From Cellulosimicrobium sp. CUA-896 (GTDB lineage: Bacteria; Actinomycetota; Actinomycetes; Actinomycetales; Cellulomonadaceae): a stretch of DNA of 64,000 bases. The translations under genes and the position numbers were made by a program. Below, piece after piece: positions 38,605-48,497 of the stretch. Location: positions 1-64,000 of the forward strand of contig NZ_MKKH01000066.1 of assembly GCF_001942335.1 (NCBI RefSeq), given 5' to 3'. Within the stretch, counting starts at the first letter, position 1. Each line of letters opens with the position of its first letter. The notes under the pieces are model-generated. The model had not been told where the DNA came from and did no database searches. It saw nothing but the letters and a program-made list of their open reading frames with translations.

Positions 38605-40151
38605 TCAGCCGCGGACGGACGCCCCCGCGAGCTCGGCCGCGAGCGCCTCCGCGACGCGGCCGCGCAGCACCGTGCCGTCGGCCGTGTGCTCCTCGTGGTC
38701 GATCTCGCCCTCGGTGTGCACGCGGTGCACGAGGTCGCCCCGGCTGTACGGCACGACGACGTCGATCGCCACGTCGGGGCGCGGCAGCTCGCGGGCGATG
38801 AGCGCGCGCAGCTCCTCGACGCCCGCACCGGTGTGCGCGGACACGATGACCGTGCGGCGCTCCCGGCGGCGGATGCGGTCGACCACCTCGGGGTCCGCAA
38901 CGTCCGCCTTGTTGAGCACGACCACCTCGGGGACGTCCTCGACGCCGGGGATGCCGGCGAGCACGTGCCGCACCGCGGCGATCTGCCCCTCGGGGTCGGG
39001 GTGCGACGCGTCGACGACGTGCAGGAGCAGGTCGCGTCGCCGACCTCCTCGAGCGTGGACCGGAACGCCTCGACGAGCTGGTGCGGCAGCGCGCGCACGA
39101 AGCCGACGGTGTCGGCGAGCGTGTACACGCGGCCGTCCTCGGTCCGGGTGCGCCGGACGGTCGGGTCCAGCGTCGCGAACAGGGCGTTCTCGACGAGCAC
39201 CCCGGCCCCGGTGATCGCGTTGAGCAGGCTCGACTTGCCGGCGTTGGTGTAGCCGGCGATCGCGACCGACGGGACGGCGTGCCGGCGTCGCGAGGACCGC
39301 TTGGTCTCGCGACCCGGCGCCATGGCGGCGATCTCGCGACGCAGCTTGGCCATCCGGTTGCGGATGCGGCGGCGGTCGAGCTCGATCTTCGTCTCGCCGG
39401 GGCCGCGCGAGCCCATGCCCGCGCCGGCGCCGCCGACCTGGCCGCCGGCCTGCCGCGACATCGACTCGCCCCAGCCGCGCAGGCGCGGCAGGAGGTACTC
39501 GAGCTGCGCGAGCTCGACCTGCGCCTTGCCCTCCCGGGACTTCGCGTGCTGGGCGAAGATGTCGAGGATCAGTGCCGTGCGGTCGACGACCTTGACCTTG
39601 ACGATGTCCTCGAGCGCACGCCGCTGGGAGGGCGCCAGCTCGCCGTCGACCACGACCGTGTCGGCACCGCTCGCGGCGACGACGTCGGCCAGCTCCTCGG
39701 CCTTGCCCGACCCGAGGTAGGTGCCGGGGTCGGGCTTCGCACGCTTCTGGATGACGCCGTCGAGCACCTGGGACCCGGCGGTCTCGGAGAGGGCGGCGAG
39801 CTCGCGCAGCGAGACCTCGGCCTCCTGCGCGGTCCGGGCGGCGCCGTCCTCGCGGGGGTCGGTGCCGGGGCTCCAGAGCCCGACGAGCACGACCTTCTCC
39901 AGGCGCAGCTGCCGGTACTCGACCTCCGTGACGTCCTGGAGCTCCGTCGACAGGCCGGCGACGCGCCGCAGCGCGCTGCGCTCCGCGAGGTCGAGCTGCT
40001 CGCCGTCGTGCTCGGCGTGGACCGTGCCGCCCTCGGCGCGCGCCGTCCCGGCCCGAGCGAGCACCCGCGCCACGACGTCGCTCGCGAGGTCCCGCGGCAC
40101 GTCGGCCGGCTCTCCGTGAGCCGTCGTGGTGTTCGCCGGGGTCTGGGTCAT
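38605..40151 (-). CDS. hflX: Ribosome-associated GTPase HflX (one frameshift)
   Basis: GTPase that binds the 50S subunit and splits stalled ribosomes. N-terminal nucleotide-binding domain with PDPGTYLGSGKAEELADVV and VDRTALILDIFAQHAKSREG, then the helical linker GSRGPGETKIELDRRRI, then the G domain: G1 AGYTNAGKSSLLNAITG, G3 DTVGFVRALPHQLVEAF and G4 VVLNKADVAD. One G lost near 39035 (GACGCGACC) splits off the last 140 residues. Corrected length 515 aa. ATG 40151 follows GGAAGGCGGCAC. Neighbour of miaA and dapF, as in other actinobacteria. Confidence 0.94.
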
Positions 40152-40279
40152 GTGCCGCCTTCCGTCGGTTCCGGGCGCGTCCTGCGTCCTGGTGGTGCAA
40201 CAAGCGTGGCACGGGATTTCGTCCCGGAGCCAGCGCTTTGCGCCGAGCGGGGCGGGCGCGCGCCGTAGGATCACGCCTC

Positions 40280-40937
40280 GTGAGCGACGAGCCGGAACAC
40301 TACTTCACCGCGCGGCCCGCCTCGGCGGCGGAGCGCCGCACGCTCGCCGTCCGGCTCGCCGGCCGCGACGTCGAGGTCGAGGTGGCGTCCGGCGTCTTCT
40401 CCCCCGGGCGCCTGGACCTCGGCACGCAGGTGCTGCTGCGCACGGTGCCGCCGCTGGGCCCCGTCCTCGACGCCGCGCACGCGACGGGCGCCGGTGCGCA
40501 CCTGCTCGACCTCGGCTGCGGCTGGGGGCCGGTGGCGCTCACCATGGCGCTCGAGGCGCCCGCGGCGACGGTCTGGGCGGTGGACGTCAACGAGCGCGCG
40601 CTCGACCTCGTGCGCCGCAACGCCGAGCGGCTGGGACTGACCGGCGTCCGCGCCGTCACGCCCGACGACGTGCCCGACGACGTCGCCCTCGCCGCGCTGT
40701 GGTCGAACCCCCCGATCCGCGTCGGCAAGGACGTGCTCCACGCGATGCTGCTGCGCTGGCTGCCGCGCCTGCGCCCGGGGCGAGCGCGCACCTCGTGGTG
40801 CAGCGCAACCTCGGCGCGACTCGCTCCAGCGCTGGCTCGTCGAGCACCTCGCGCCGGCGATGCCGGGCGTGCGCGTCGAGCGCACCGCGAGCGCCAAGGG
40901 CTTCCGGGTGCTCGAGGTCGCGGCGCCCACCGTCTGA
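40280..40937 (+). CDS. RsmC-like class I methyltransferase (two frameshifts)
   Basis: About 219 aa corrected. N-terminal EHYFTARPASAAERRTLAVR resembles the small-domain remnant of RsmC/RlmG proteins. SAM loop LLDLGCGWGPVALTMAL, acidic VWAVDVNERALDLVRRNA and catalytic SNPPIRVGKDVLHAMLL (NPPI motif of guanine-N2 methyltransferases). Two bases are missing, near 40781 and 40817; correcting them gives ASAHLVVQRNLGADSLQRWL and a tail FRVLEVAAPTV. Likely an rRNA guanine-N2 methylase; the exact site is unknown. Divergent from hflX. Confidence 0.85.
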
Positions 40938-40984
40938 CCGGTCGCCGACCCTGCGCTCGGGCCACCGCGCCGGACGCGCTCGGG

Positions 40985-42034
40985 CTACCGCGCGGCGGTC
41001 GCGGTGCTCGAGCCCGGCTCGGGCGCCGGTGCGGCCGCGGAGGGTCCGTCCGAGGCCGGTGCGCCCGAGGGCGGTGAGGTCTCGTCGGGTGCCTCCCCGA
41101 CCCGCGCGGGGCCGTCCGGGACCACGAGCGCCGTCAGGTCGACCTCGCCGCTGAAGGTGAGCTCCGCAGGACCGGCGAGCTCCACGTGGTCCCCGGCGAG
41201 CGCCCGGACGCGGACGGTCCCTCCCGGCACGTCGACCAGCCAGGTGTCGGGCGCGTCCTGGCCGCCCCACACGCGCACCGCGAGGGCCGCCGCGCACGCC
41301 CCGGTGCCGCACGACGGGGTCTCCCCCACGCCGCGCTCGTGGACGCGCATGCGCACGCGCCCGACGACGCTGCCGTCCTCGGCCACGGTCTCGCCGAGGG
41401 GGACGACGAGCTCGACGTTGGTGCCGCGGGACGGCACCGGGTCGACGACCGGGGCACCGGTGAGGTCGGCGTCGTCGAGGAGGGCGTCGTGGGCGAGCGC
41501 CAGCACGGTGTGCGGGTTCCCGAGGTCCAGGCTCAGGGCCGGCCGCGGGACGTCCCAGCCGCGCACGACGACGGTCGCGTCGTACCCGTCGCGCAGCGCG
41601 TCCCGTCCCCCGGGCAGGAACCAGCGGCCCATGTCGACGGCGAACCAGCCGTCGTCCTCCTTGCGGACGCGCTTGACGCCGGCCCGCGTCCCGACGGGCA
41701 CCTCGGTGCCGCCCGCGAAGCTCACGAGACCGAGCCGCTCCGCGAACGCCGCGAAGACGCGCACCCCGTTGCCGCACATCTCCGCGACGGACCCGTCGGC
41801 GTTGCGGTAGTCCATGAACCAGATGGCGTGCGGGTCCTCCGCGAGCACCTCGCGGGACTCGGGCACGAGCGCCGTCGGCACCAGGCGGATCACGCCGTCG
41901 CCCCCGACGCCGCCACGCCGGTCCGCGAGCGCCCGGACGAGCTCGGGGGTGAGGTCCAGCTCGCCGGTCGTGTCCGCGAGGAGCACGAAGTCGTTGCGGG
42001 TCCCGTGACCCTTGGTGAACCGGGTGCGCGTCAT
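40985..42034 (-). CDS. dapF: Diaminopimelate epimerase
   Basis: Converts LL- to meso-diaminopimelate in lysine synthesis. Both catalytic Cys are present: AEMCGNGVRVFAAF and PSCGTGACAAALAV. The N-terminus FTKGHGTRNDFVLL is typical. 349 aa, with about 50 Pro/Ala/Ser-rich residues beyond the usual end. ATG 42034 overlaps the miaA stop (ATGA). Given the MurE motif, its product here probably serves lysine rather than the peptide stem directly. Confidence 0.96.
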   Translation of the reverse strand: MTRTRFTKGHGTRNDFVLLADTTGELDLTPELVRALADRRGGVGGDGVIRLVPTALVPESREVLAEDPHAIWFMDYRNADGSVAEMCGNGVRVFAAFAERLGLVSFAGGTEVPVGTRAGVKRVRKEDDGWFAVDMGRWFLPGGRDALRDGYDATVVVRGWDVPRPALSLDLGNPHTVLALAHDALLDDADLTGAPVVDPVPSRGTNVELVVPLGETVAEDGSVVGRVRMRVHERGVGETPSCGTGACAAALAVRVWGGQDAPDTWLVDVPGGTVRVRALAGDHVELAGPAELTFSGEVDLTALVVPDGPARVGEAPDETSPPSGAPASDGPSAAAPAPEPGSSTATAAR

Positions 42035-43059
42035 GAGCCCAGCCTACGGCGGACGGGAGCGCCGTCCTCGGCCTCGTACGGGTCCGTCACGGGGGGGCGC
42101 AGGGCACCGGTGTCGGCGGCGCGGACGAGCGCGAGCGCGTCCTCGGCGAGCGTCGGCGACTGCGCGTCGAGCCAGTGCACGCGCGGGTCGCGTCCGAACC
42201 AGCCCATCTGCTTGCGCGCGAGCCGGCGCGTGTTCGCGGCGACGGCCTCGTGCGCGGCGTCCTCGGTGACCTGCCCGTGCAGGTGCGCGAGCACCTCGGC
42301 GTACCCCACGGCGCGACGGGCCGTCCGGCCCATGCCCGCGGCGTCGAGCCGGCGCACCTCGTCGACGAGCCCGCCCGCCCACATGCGCTCGACGCGTCCG
42401 GCGACGCGCGCGTCGAGCACGGCCCGGTCGCAGTCGAGGCCGATCTGCAGGGTCGGCCGCACGTACTCCTGGCGCGGCAGGTTCGCGGTGAACGGCTCGC
42501 CGGTGAGCTCGATGACCTCGAGCGCCCGCACGACGCGCCGCGCGTTCGCCGGGCCGATGCTCGCCGCGGCCGCCGGGTCGAGCCGGGCCAGCTCGTCGTG
42601 CAGCGCGCGCGTGCCCTCGCGCTCCGCGCGGTGCTCGAGCGCGGCGCGCACGGCGGGGTCCGTCCCGGGGAAGCGCATGTCGTCGAGGAGCGCGCGCACG
42701 TACAGCCCGGAACCGCCGACGACGACGGCCCGCGCCCCGCGGGCGGCGATCTCGTCGAGCACGCGCCGGGCGTCCTCCTGGAAGCGCGCCACCGAGGCGT
42801 CCTGGGCCGGGTCGAGCACGTCGAGGAGGTGGTGCACGACGCCGCGCCGCTCGGCCGCCGGGACCTTCGCCGTGCCCACGTCCATCCCGCGGTAGAGCTG
42901 GTACGCGTCGGCGTTGACGACCTCGGCCGGTGCCTGCGCGGTGCCCAGCCGCTCGGCGAGGTCGAGGGCCAGGTCCGACTTGCCCGTCGCGGTCGGGCCC
43001 ACCACCGCGACGACGACGGCGGTCGCGGCGTCGGGTCCGCGGTCCTGCTCAGCGCTCAC
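42031..43059 (-). CDS. miaA: tRNA dimethylallyltransferase
   Basis: Transfers dimethylallyl to A37 of tRNAs reading UNN codons, the substrate for MiaB. P-loop VVGPTATGKSDLALDLAERL, NADAYQLYRGMDVGTAKV, VGGSGLYVRALL and the late block GYAEVLAHLHGQ with TRRLARKQMGWFGRDPRVHWL. 342 aa, intact. GTG 43059 lies 10 bp after the stop of the upstream dioxygenase-like gene. Overlaps dapF by 4 nt. In the same neighbourhood as miaB, with which it makes ms2i6A. Confidence 0.96.
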   Translation of the reverse strand: MSAEQDRGPDAATAVVVAVVGPTATGKSDLALDLAERLGTAQAPAEVVNADAYQLYRGMDVGTAKVPAAERRGVVHHLLDVLDPAQDASVARFQEDARRVLDEIAARGARAVVVGGSGLYVRALLDDMRFPGTDPAVRAALEHRAEREGTRALHDELARLDPAAAASIGPANARRVVRALEVIELTGEPFTANLPRQEYVRPTLQIGLDCDRAVLDARVAGRVERMWAGGLVDEVRRLDAAGMGRTARRAVGYAEVLAHLHGQVTEDAAHEAVAANTRRLARKQMGWFGRDPRVHWLDAQSPTLAEDALALVRAADTGALRPPVTDPYEAEDGAPVRRRLGS

Positions 43060-43069
43060 GGGCGGAACG

Positions 43070-43704
43070 CTACCCGGACGGCGGGCGGTGCCCCGCGCCC
43101 GCCTCCGCGCCGACGTCCGCCGCGAACCACCCGACCTCGACGGTGCTCGTGCCGTCCGGGCCGGGCCGCACCGCCCGCCCGTGGCGCCAGCCCCGGTCCA
43201 CGTAGCCCTCGAGCACGGCGGCGAGCGCCGGGCAGCGGGGGTCGTCGGCGACGACGAGCGCACCCCCGCCGTCGCGCAGGCGGCGCCCGAGATCGCGGGA
43301 CGCGTCCGCCGCGGCGTCGGGGCCGAGCTCGACGACGTCCACCGCGCCGGTGCGCCCGGCCGCGCCGAGCGCGAGGAGCGCGACCGACGCGCCGGTCCCG
43401 GCCGTGCGCGCCGCTCCGGCCTCGTCCTGCGCGAGCGCCGCGCGCCACGCGGGCGCCACCCGGACGTCGGCGATCCCGGCCGCGGCGAGCGACGCCCGAG
43501 CCGGTCCCGCGGCCGGCACGCCGGTCGCGGCGTGCGACGCCGCGTCCGGTCCCACGCCACGACGGTGACCGCGCCGTCGCCGGCCGCGGTCGCGCGCAGC
43601 GCCGCGAGGACCTCCGCGCGCGCCTCGCGCAGGCCCTCGGCGGCGCCCGCCGCGCCGGGCACGAGCAGCGGCGTGGCGGGCAGGACGACGGCGCGCAGGG
43701 TCAC
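43070..43704 (-). CDS. Class III extradiol dioxygenase-like conserved protein (one frameshift)
   Basis: About 211 aa, Ala-rich. The start VTLRAVVLPATPLLVPG and end DPRCPALAAVLEGYVDRGWR fit the actinobacterial protein family found next to miaA (for example Rv2728c-like proteins) and related to class III extradiol dioxygenase subunit B. No metal-binding His motif is evident, so enzymatic activity is doubtful. One base is missing near 43553. GTG start 43704; same operon as miaA and dapF. Function unknown; a link to tRNA modification is only suggested by position. Confidence 0.72.
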
Positions 43705-43802
43705 GGGCCCACGGTAGCGAGACGTGGGCCCGACGAGCGCGGGGCCGTTGGGTCCGCCCGGGCGGCGCGACGCCGCGCACCGGTCGCGAGTACGGTGGGA
43801 CG

Positions 43803-44390
43803 GTGAGGTTCTTCGGTGGGCGCGACGACGACCGGCGGGAGGAGGGCCACGGGCGCGACGCGTCGGGCGGCGGGGCCGACGGGGACGAGGCGCTGCGGTC
43901 CCAGGTCGAGGAGCTGCTCGAGCGCGAGCTCGGCCAGGTCGTGACGGAGGACCGGCGCGTGCCGACCCCGCTGGCCCTGGACCGCGTCGTCGAGTGGATC
44001 ACCGACTGCGGGTACAGCTACTTCGTGGACTCCGACGGCGACGTCGGCGGGCTGTGGCACGGACGCCTGTTCTACTTCCTGCTCTTCGGCAAGAGCGACG
44101 AGATCCTCCAGGTGCGGGGCCAGTGGAACCGCGACCTCGCGATCGAGCGCCTGGAGGAGGTGCTCGAGTTCTGCAACGAGTGGAACGCGGACCGCATCTG
44201 GCCCAAGACGTACACGCGCGTGCGCGACAACGGCATGATCCAGGTGTTCACCGAGATGACGGTCGACCTCGAGCACGGCGTCACGGACGACCAGCTGGAC
44301 CAGCTCCTGCAGTGCGGCCTCAGCACCGGGTCGATGTTCTTCGACGCGCTCGACGAGTTCTACCCCGACCCGGCGAGGCAGGCACCGTGA
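43803..44390 (+). CDS. YbjN-domain protein, first of a tandem pair
   Basis: 195 aa. YbjN-like (type III secretion chaperone-like) fold from about residue 50: RVVEWITDCGYSYFVDSDGD, FYFLLFGKSDEILQVRGQWN, LEFCNEWNADRIWPKTYTRV and a C-terminal ITDDQLDQLLQCGL-like helix (here VTDDQLDQLLQCGL). No catalytic motif; family function is poorly known. GTG 43803. Its stop overlaps the next YbjN gene (GTGA), so the two are co-translated. On the plus strand between two minus-strand tRNA-modification genes. Confidence 0.85.
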   Translation: MRFFGGRDDDRREEGHGRDASGGGADGDEALRSQVEELLERELGQVVTEDRRVPTPLALDRVVEWITDCGYSYFVDSDGDVGGLWHGRLFYFLLFGKSDEILQVRGQWNRDLAIERLEEVLEFCNEWNADRIWPKTYTRVRDNGMIQVFTEMTVDLEHGVTDDQLDQLLQCGLSTGSMFFDALDEFYPDPARQAP

Positions 44391-44899
44391 GCTCGGCGCG
44401 CACCGGCTGGTTCGCCCGCCTCTTCGGCAACCGTCGCCCCAAGCCTCCCGAGCCGGCCGGGAGCCCTCGCGACGTGCCCCGGCCGCTGTCGATGTCGCGG
44501 GTCGGCGACCACCTGACGCGGCGCGGCTACCACTTCCGCGTCGACGACGACGGCGACATCACCGGCACCTGGGACGGCCACCGGTTCTGGTTCCTCCTGC
44601 TCGGCGAGCGCTCCGAGATCGTGCAGGTCCGCGGGCGCTGGTCCACCACGCTGCCCGTCGAGGCGCGCCTGCCCACCCTCCAGGCCGTCAACGACTGGAA
44701 CCGCGAGCGCATCTGGCCGAAGGTCTACCTGCGCGAGGAGGCCGGCCGGCTCGCGGTGTACGCGGAGGTGTCGGTCGACTTCGAGCACGGCGCGAGCGAC
44801 GCGCAGCTCGCGCAGACCGTCTCCTGCGGGCTGGGGACCGCGGTGCAGCTCTTCCACGCGATCGCCGCGCACCTGCCGCCGGGGGTCGTGGAGGACTGA
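44387..44899 (+). CDS. YbjN-domain protein, second of a tandem pair
   Basis: 170 aa paralogue of the preceding gene. Shared pattern: DHLTRRGYHFRVDDDGDITG, FWFLLLGERSEIVQVRGRW, VNDWNRERIWPKVYLREE and VSVDFEHGASDAQLAQTVSC. The start GTG 44387 overlaps the upstream stop. The tight coupling suggests the two proteins form a heteromer; that is an inference. A 24-bp tandem duplication and the miaB stop follow. Confidence 0.85.
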   Translation: MSSARTGWFARLFGNRRPKPPEPAGSPRDVPRPLSMSRVGDHLTRRGYHFRVDDDGDITGTWDGHRFWFLLLGERSEIVQVRGRWSTTLPVEARLPTLQAVNDWNRERIWPKVYLREEAGRLAVYAEVSVDFEHGASDAQLAQTVSCGLGTAVQLFHAIAAHLPPGVVED

Positions 44900-44908
44900 C
44901 CACCCGCC

Positions 44909-44956
44909 GCGCGGGCTCAGCGGCGCACGGACGCGCGGGCTCAGCGGCGCACGGAC
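44909..44956. repeat. 24-bp tandem duplication over the miaB stop codon
   Basis: GCGCGGGCTCAGCGGCGCACGGAC occurs at 44909-44932 and again at 44933-44956, exactly adjacent. The second copy contains the miaB stop (44941-44943) and last codons; the first copy duplicates them downstream. Confidence 0.9.
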
Positions 44957-46612
44957 GGCAGACCGAGCACGACCGGACCGGCCGGCGACGCGCCGCCGTG
45001 GGAGTGCCCGTGGTCGTCCGCACCGCCGAGCAGCGCCCGCTCGCGCGCGGCCCACGCGTCCCCCGACCGGGTGCGACGCACCGTGAACGGGCCGCCCGCG
45101 AGCGCCGAGTCGGCGATGAGGTGGTGCGGCGCGGACCGCGTGACCGCGACGGTCACCACGTCGCCCGGGCGCGGGAGCCGCGCGTCGGGCACGTCCGCGA
45201 GCCGTGGGTCGTCCGCGGCGCGTGCGGCGCGGACGCCTCCTCCAGGTCGGGCGCGCCGAGCGCCACGCCCGCGGGCAGGGCGAGGTGCACGAGCCGGTTG
45301 TCGGGGGCGCGACCGGTGACGCGGTGGGTCGCGCCGTCCTTCCTGCCGGCGCCCTCGCCGACGAGCACCTCGATCGTGCGACCGACCTGGCGCGCGGACT
45401 CCTCGGCGGCGATCCGCTCCTGCAGCGCCTGGAGCCGCTCGAAGCGCTCCTGGACGACCTCCTTGGGCAGCTGTCCCTCCATCGTCGCGGCGGGCGTGCC
45501 CGGCCGCGGCGAGTACTGGAACAGGAAGGCGGAGGCGAACCGGGACGCCTCGACGACGCGCAGGGTCTCGGCGAAGTCCTCCTCGGTCTCGCCGGGGAAG
45601 CCGACGATCACGTCCGTGGTGATCGCGGCGTCGGGCATCGCGGCGCGCACACGGTCGAGGATGCCGAGGAACCGCTCGGACCGGTACGAACGGCGCATGG
45701 CGCGCAGCACGCGGTCGGACCCCGACTGCAGGGGCATGTGCAGCTGCGGCATGACGTTCGGCGTCTGCGCCATCGCGGCGATCACGTCGTCGGTGAACGC
45801 GGCCGGGTGCGGCGAGGTGAAGCGCACGCGCTCCAGGCCCTCGACGGTCCCGCACGCGCGCAGCAGCTTGGCGAAGGCCCCGCGGTCGCCGAACTCGACG
45901 CCGTAGCTGTTGACGTTCTGGCCGAGCAGCGTGACCTCGATGGCCCCGGCCTCGACGAGCGCCCCCACCTCCGCGAGCACCTCGCCGGGACGGCGGTCGC
46001 GCTCCTTGCCCCGCAGGTGCGGCACGATGCAGAACGTGCACGTGTTGTTGCACCCGACGCTGATGGACACCCACCCGGCGTAGACGGACTCGCGCCGGGT
46101 CGGCAGCGTGGACGGGAAGACCTGCAGCGACTCCGCGATCTCGACCTGCGCGGCCTCGTTGTGCCGCGCGCGCTCGAGGAGGACCGGGAGCGCGTCGAGG
46201 TTGTGCGTGCCGAAGACGACGTCGACCCACGGCGCCTTGTCGACGATCGTGCCGCGGTCCTTCTGCGCGAGGCACCCGCCGACCGCGATCTGCATGCCGG
46301 GGCGCTGCGCCTTGACCGACGCGAGCTGGCCGAGGTTGCCGTACAGGCGCGTCGCCGCGTTCTCGCGCACCGCGCAGGTGTTGATGACGACGACGTCCGC
46401 ACGGTTCGCCGCCTCGTCCTCCGCGCTCGCGCGCGTGTAGCCGGCCTGCTCGAGCATGCCGGCCATGTGCTCGGAGTCGTGGACGTTCATCTGGCAGCCG
46501 AGCGTGCGCACGACGTAGGTGCGGGCCTCGCCGTCGGCGCCGGCGCGGTCGGCACGACGGCGCCGGGGGCGGGGGCGGCTGCTGGCGCTGGTGCGGGGGC
46601 GATCGTGGACAT
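44941..46612 (-). CDS. miaB: tRNA-2-methylthio-N6-dimethylallyladenosine synthase (two frameshifts)
   Basis: Radical-SAM methylthiotransferase acting on i6A37. The N-terminal cluster-binding domain has [27 protein letters not shown] and [10 protein letters not shown]. The radical-SAM motif is [19 protein letters not shown]-like C-terminus with [17 protein letters not shown] and a His-rich tail. Bases are missing near 45232 and between about 46520 and 46580. With both restored, ATG 46612 ([14 protein letters not shown]) joins the core via [14 protein letters not shown], about 557 aa. A GTG at 46511 is the start only if the break is ignored. Confidence 0.93.
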
Positions 46613-46650
46613 CACCGTCCAGGGTACGGCGCGCCCGCGCGTGTTACGGA

Positions 46651-46672
46651 ACTGTTGCCCGACTGTTGCCCG
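46651..46672. promoter_or_regulatory. Two adjacent 11-bp repeats upstream of the glutamate transporter
   Basis: ACTGTTGCCCG at 46651-46661 and again at 46662-46672, in the miaB-gluA gap. One copy could supply a -35-like TTGCCC with TTATGG (46702-46707) as a possible -10. May be an operator or part of the promoter; unproven. Confidence 0.45.
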
Positions 46673-46714
46673 ATCGGGTGGCACGCCGCAACACACTGGT
46701 CTTATGGTCCAGGG

Positions 46715-47539
46715 ATGGCCGACGAGACCCCATCGCCGTCCGACGCGCGCGGGAGCGCGCAGGACGCCCACCCCGACGCGTCCGCGAGCTCCCCCGACCT
46801 CGGAGAACCCCTCGTCGAGCTGCACGGCGTGAACAAGCACTTCGGCGACCTGCACGTGCTGCGCGACATCGACCTCACGGTGCGCCGCGGCGAGGTCCTC
46901 GTGGTGATCGGCCCCTCGGGGTCCGGGAAGTCGACGCTGTGCCGCGCGATCAACCGCCTCGAGACGATCGACGCGGGCGAGATCCGGATCGACGGACAGC
47001 CGCTGCCCGAGGAGGGCAAGGCGCTGGCGCGGCTGCGGGCCGACGTCGGCATGGTCTTCCAGGCGTTCAACCTCTTCGCCCACAAGACGATCCTCGACAA
47101 CGTGACCCTCGGGCCGGTCAAGGTGCGCCGGGAGAAGTCGAAGGACGCGAAGGAGCGCGCGCTCGCGCTGCTCGACCGGGTCGGCGTGAAGAACCAGGCG
47201 GAGAAGATGCCGGCGCAGCTCTCGGGCGGGCAGCAGCAGCGCGTCGCCATCGCCCGCGCGCTCGCGATGCGCCCGAAGGTCATGCTGTTCGACGAGCCGA
47301 CCTCGGCGCTCGACCCGGAGATGATCAACGAGGTCCTCGACGTCATGGTCGCCCTCGCCCGCGAGGGCATGACGATGATCGTCGTCACGCACGAGATGGG
47401 GTTCGCGCGCAAGGCCGGGAACCGCGTCGTGTTCATGAGCGACGGGCAGATCGTCGAGGAGGCCCACCCGGAGGAGTTCTTCACGGCGCCGCGCAGCGAG
47501 CGCGCCAAGGACTTCCTGTCCAAGATCCTCACCCACTGA
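46715..47539 (+). CDS. gluA: Glutamate-type ABC transporter ATPase
   Basis: 274-aa ATPase of a polar amino-acid importer. Walker [19 protein letters not shown]-loop [13 protein letters not shown], signature [16 protein letters not shown], Walker [16 protein letters not shown] and H-loop VVTHEMGFA. About 30 acidic or Ser-rich residues precede the domain. Start ATG 46715 (MADETPSP). First gene of gluABCD; the order ATPase, binding protein, two permeases and the position next to miaB and recA match the glutamate system of other actinobacteria. Confidence 0.93.
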   Translation: MADETPSPSDARGSAQDAHPDASASSPDLGEPLVELHGVNKHFGDLHVLRDIDLTVRRGEVLVVIGPSGSGKSTLCRAINRLETIDAGEIRIDGQPLPEEGKALARLRADVGMVFQAFNLFAHKTILDNVTLGPVKVRREKSKDAKERALALLDRVGVKNQAEKMPAQLSGGQQQRVAIARALAMRPKVMLFDEPTSALDPEMINEVLDVMVALAREGMTMIVVTHEMGFARKAGNRVVFMSDGQIVEEAHPEEFFTAPRSERAKDFLSKILTH

Positions 47540-47618
47540 CGTCCTCCAGCCCCCACCCCCGGGCGCCGTCCCCGAGCACTCCTCGGCAGGCGACCACCTC
47601 TCACGAAGGGTACGAACG

Positions 47619-48488
47619 ATGCGCACACGACACGCAGGTGCCGCCGTCCTGGCCGCGCTGACGGCTCTCACACTCGCCGCGTGCGGCGACAGCAGCGAGA
47701 TCGGGGCGGACAGCACGACGACCGACCCCGAGCAGGCCGACACCAACGACGCGGGGGACACCATCCGCATCGGCATCAAGTACGACCAGCCCGGTCTCGG
47801 GTACCAGGACGGCAGCGAGTACACCGGCTTCGACGTCGACGTCGCGACCTACGTCGCCGAGCAGCTCGGGTACTCCGAGGACCAGATCGAGTGGGTCGAG
47901 GCACCGTCCGCGCAGCGCGAGACGATGCTCCAGACCAACCAGGTCGACATGATCTTCGCGACGTACTCGATCACCGACGAGCGCAAGGAGTCCGTGGCCT
48001 TCGCGGGTCCGTACTTCGTCGCCGGCCAGGACCTGCTCGTCGCCGAGGACAACACCGACATCACCGGCCCCGAGTCGCTCGAGGGCAAGAACCTGTGCTC
48101 CGTCACGGGATCGACGTCCGCGCAGCGCATCAAGGACGAGTACGCCGCGGGCGTGCAGCTCCTCGAGCGGCCGGGCTACGCCGAGTGCGTCACCGCCCTC
48201 ACCGCCGGCCAGGTGGACGCGGTGACGACCGACGACATCATCCTCGCCGGCCTCGCCGCCCAGCCCGCGAACCAGGGCCAGGTCAAGGTCGTCGGCGCGC
48301 CGTTCTCCACGGAGCGGTACGGCGTGGGCCTGCCGCAGGACAACGACGTCTGCGAGGACGTCAACGCCGCGATCGAGCAGATGATCGAGGACGGCTCCTG
48401 GGAGGAGTTCGTGACGGCCAACACCGAGGGCACCGGGTACACGCCGAACGCGAGCGAGAACCCGCCGTCGGTCGACGCCTGCGCCTGA
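47619..48488 (+). CDS. gluB: Glutamate-binding lipoprotein of the ABC transporter
   Basis: 289-aa family 3 extracellular solute-binding protein. Signal peptide with lipobox LTLAACGDSS, Cys at about residue 22 being the lipid anchor. The mature domain shows IRIGIKYDQPGLGYQDGSEY, GFDVDVATYVAEQLGY, MIFATYSITDERKESVAFAG and the family C-terminal region. ATG 47619 follows GAAGGGTACGAACG. A very strong hairpin after the stop separates it from the permease genes. Confidence 0.95.
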   Translation: MRTRHAGAAVLAALTALTLAACGDSSEIGADSTTTDPEQADTNDAGDTIRIGIKYDQPGLGYQDGSEYTGFDVDVATYVAEQLGYSEDQIEWVEAPSAQRETMLQTNQVDMIFATYSITDERKESVAFAGPYFVAGQDLLVAEDNTDITGPESLEGKNLCSVTGSTSAQRIKDEYAAGVQLLERPGYAECVTALTAGQVDAVTTDDIILAGLAAQPANQGQVKVVGAPFSTERYGVGLPQDNDVCEDVNAAIEQMIEDGSWEEFVTANTEGTGYTPNASENPPSVDACA

Positions 48489-48497
48489 CCGACGCCC

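Noticed and set aside
36363-40274. A single 1303-codon minus-strand frame joining HflX and a DinG-type helicase
   Set aside because: The join exists only because deletions in both genes put them in one frame. Each has its own start, end and alternative-frame continuation.
43803-44899. Type III secretion chaperone genes
   Set aside because: The YbjN fold resembles such chaperones, but there is no secretion gene nearby and YbjN proteins occur widely without one.
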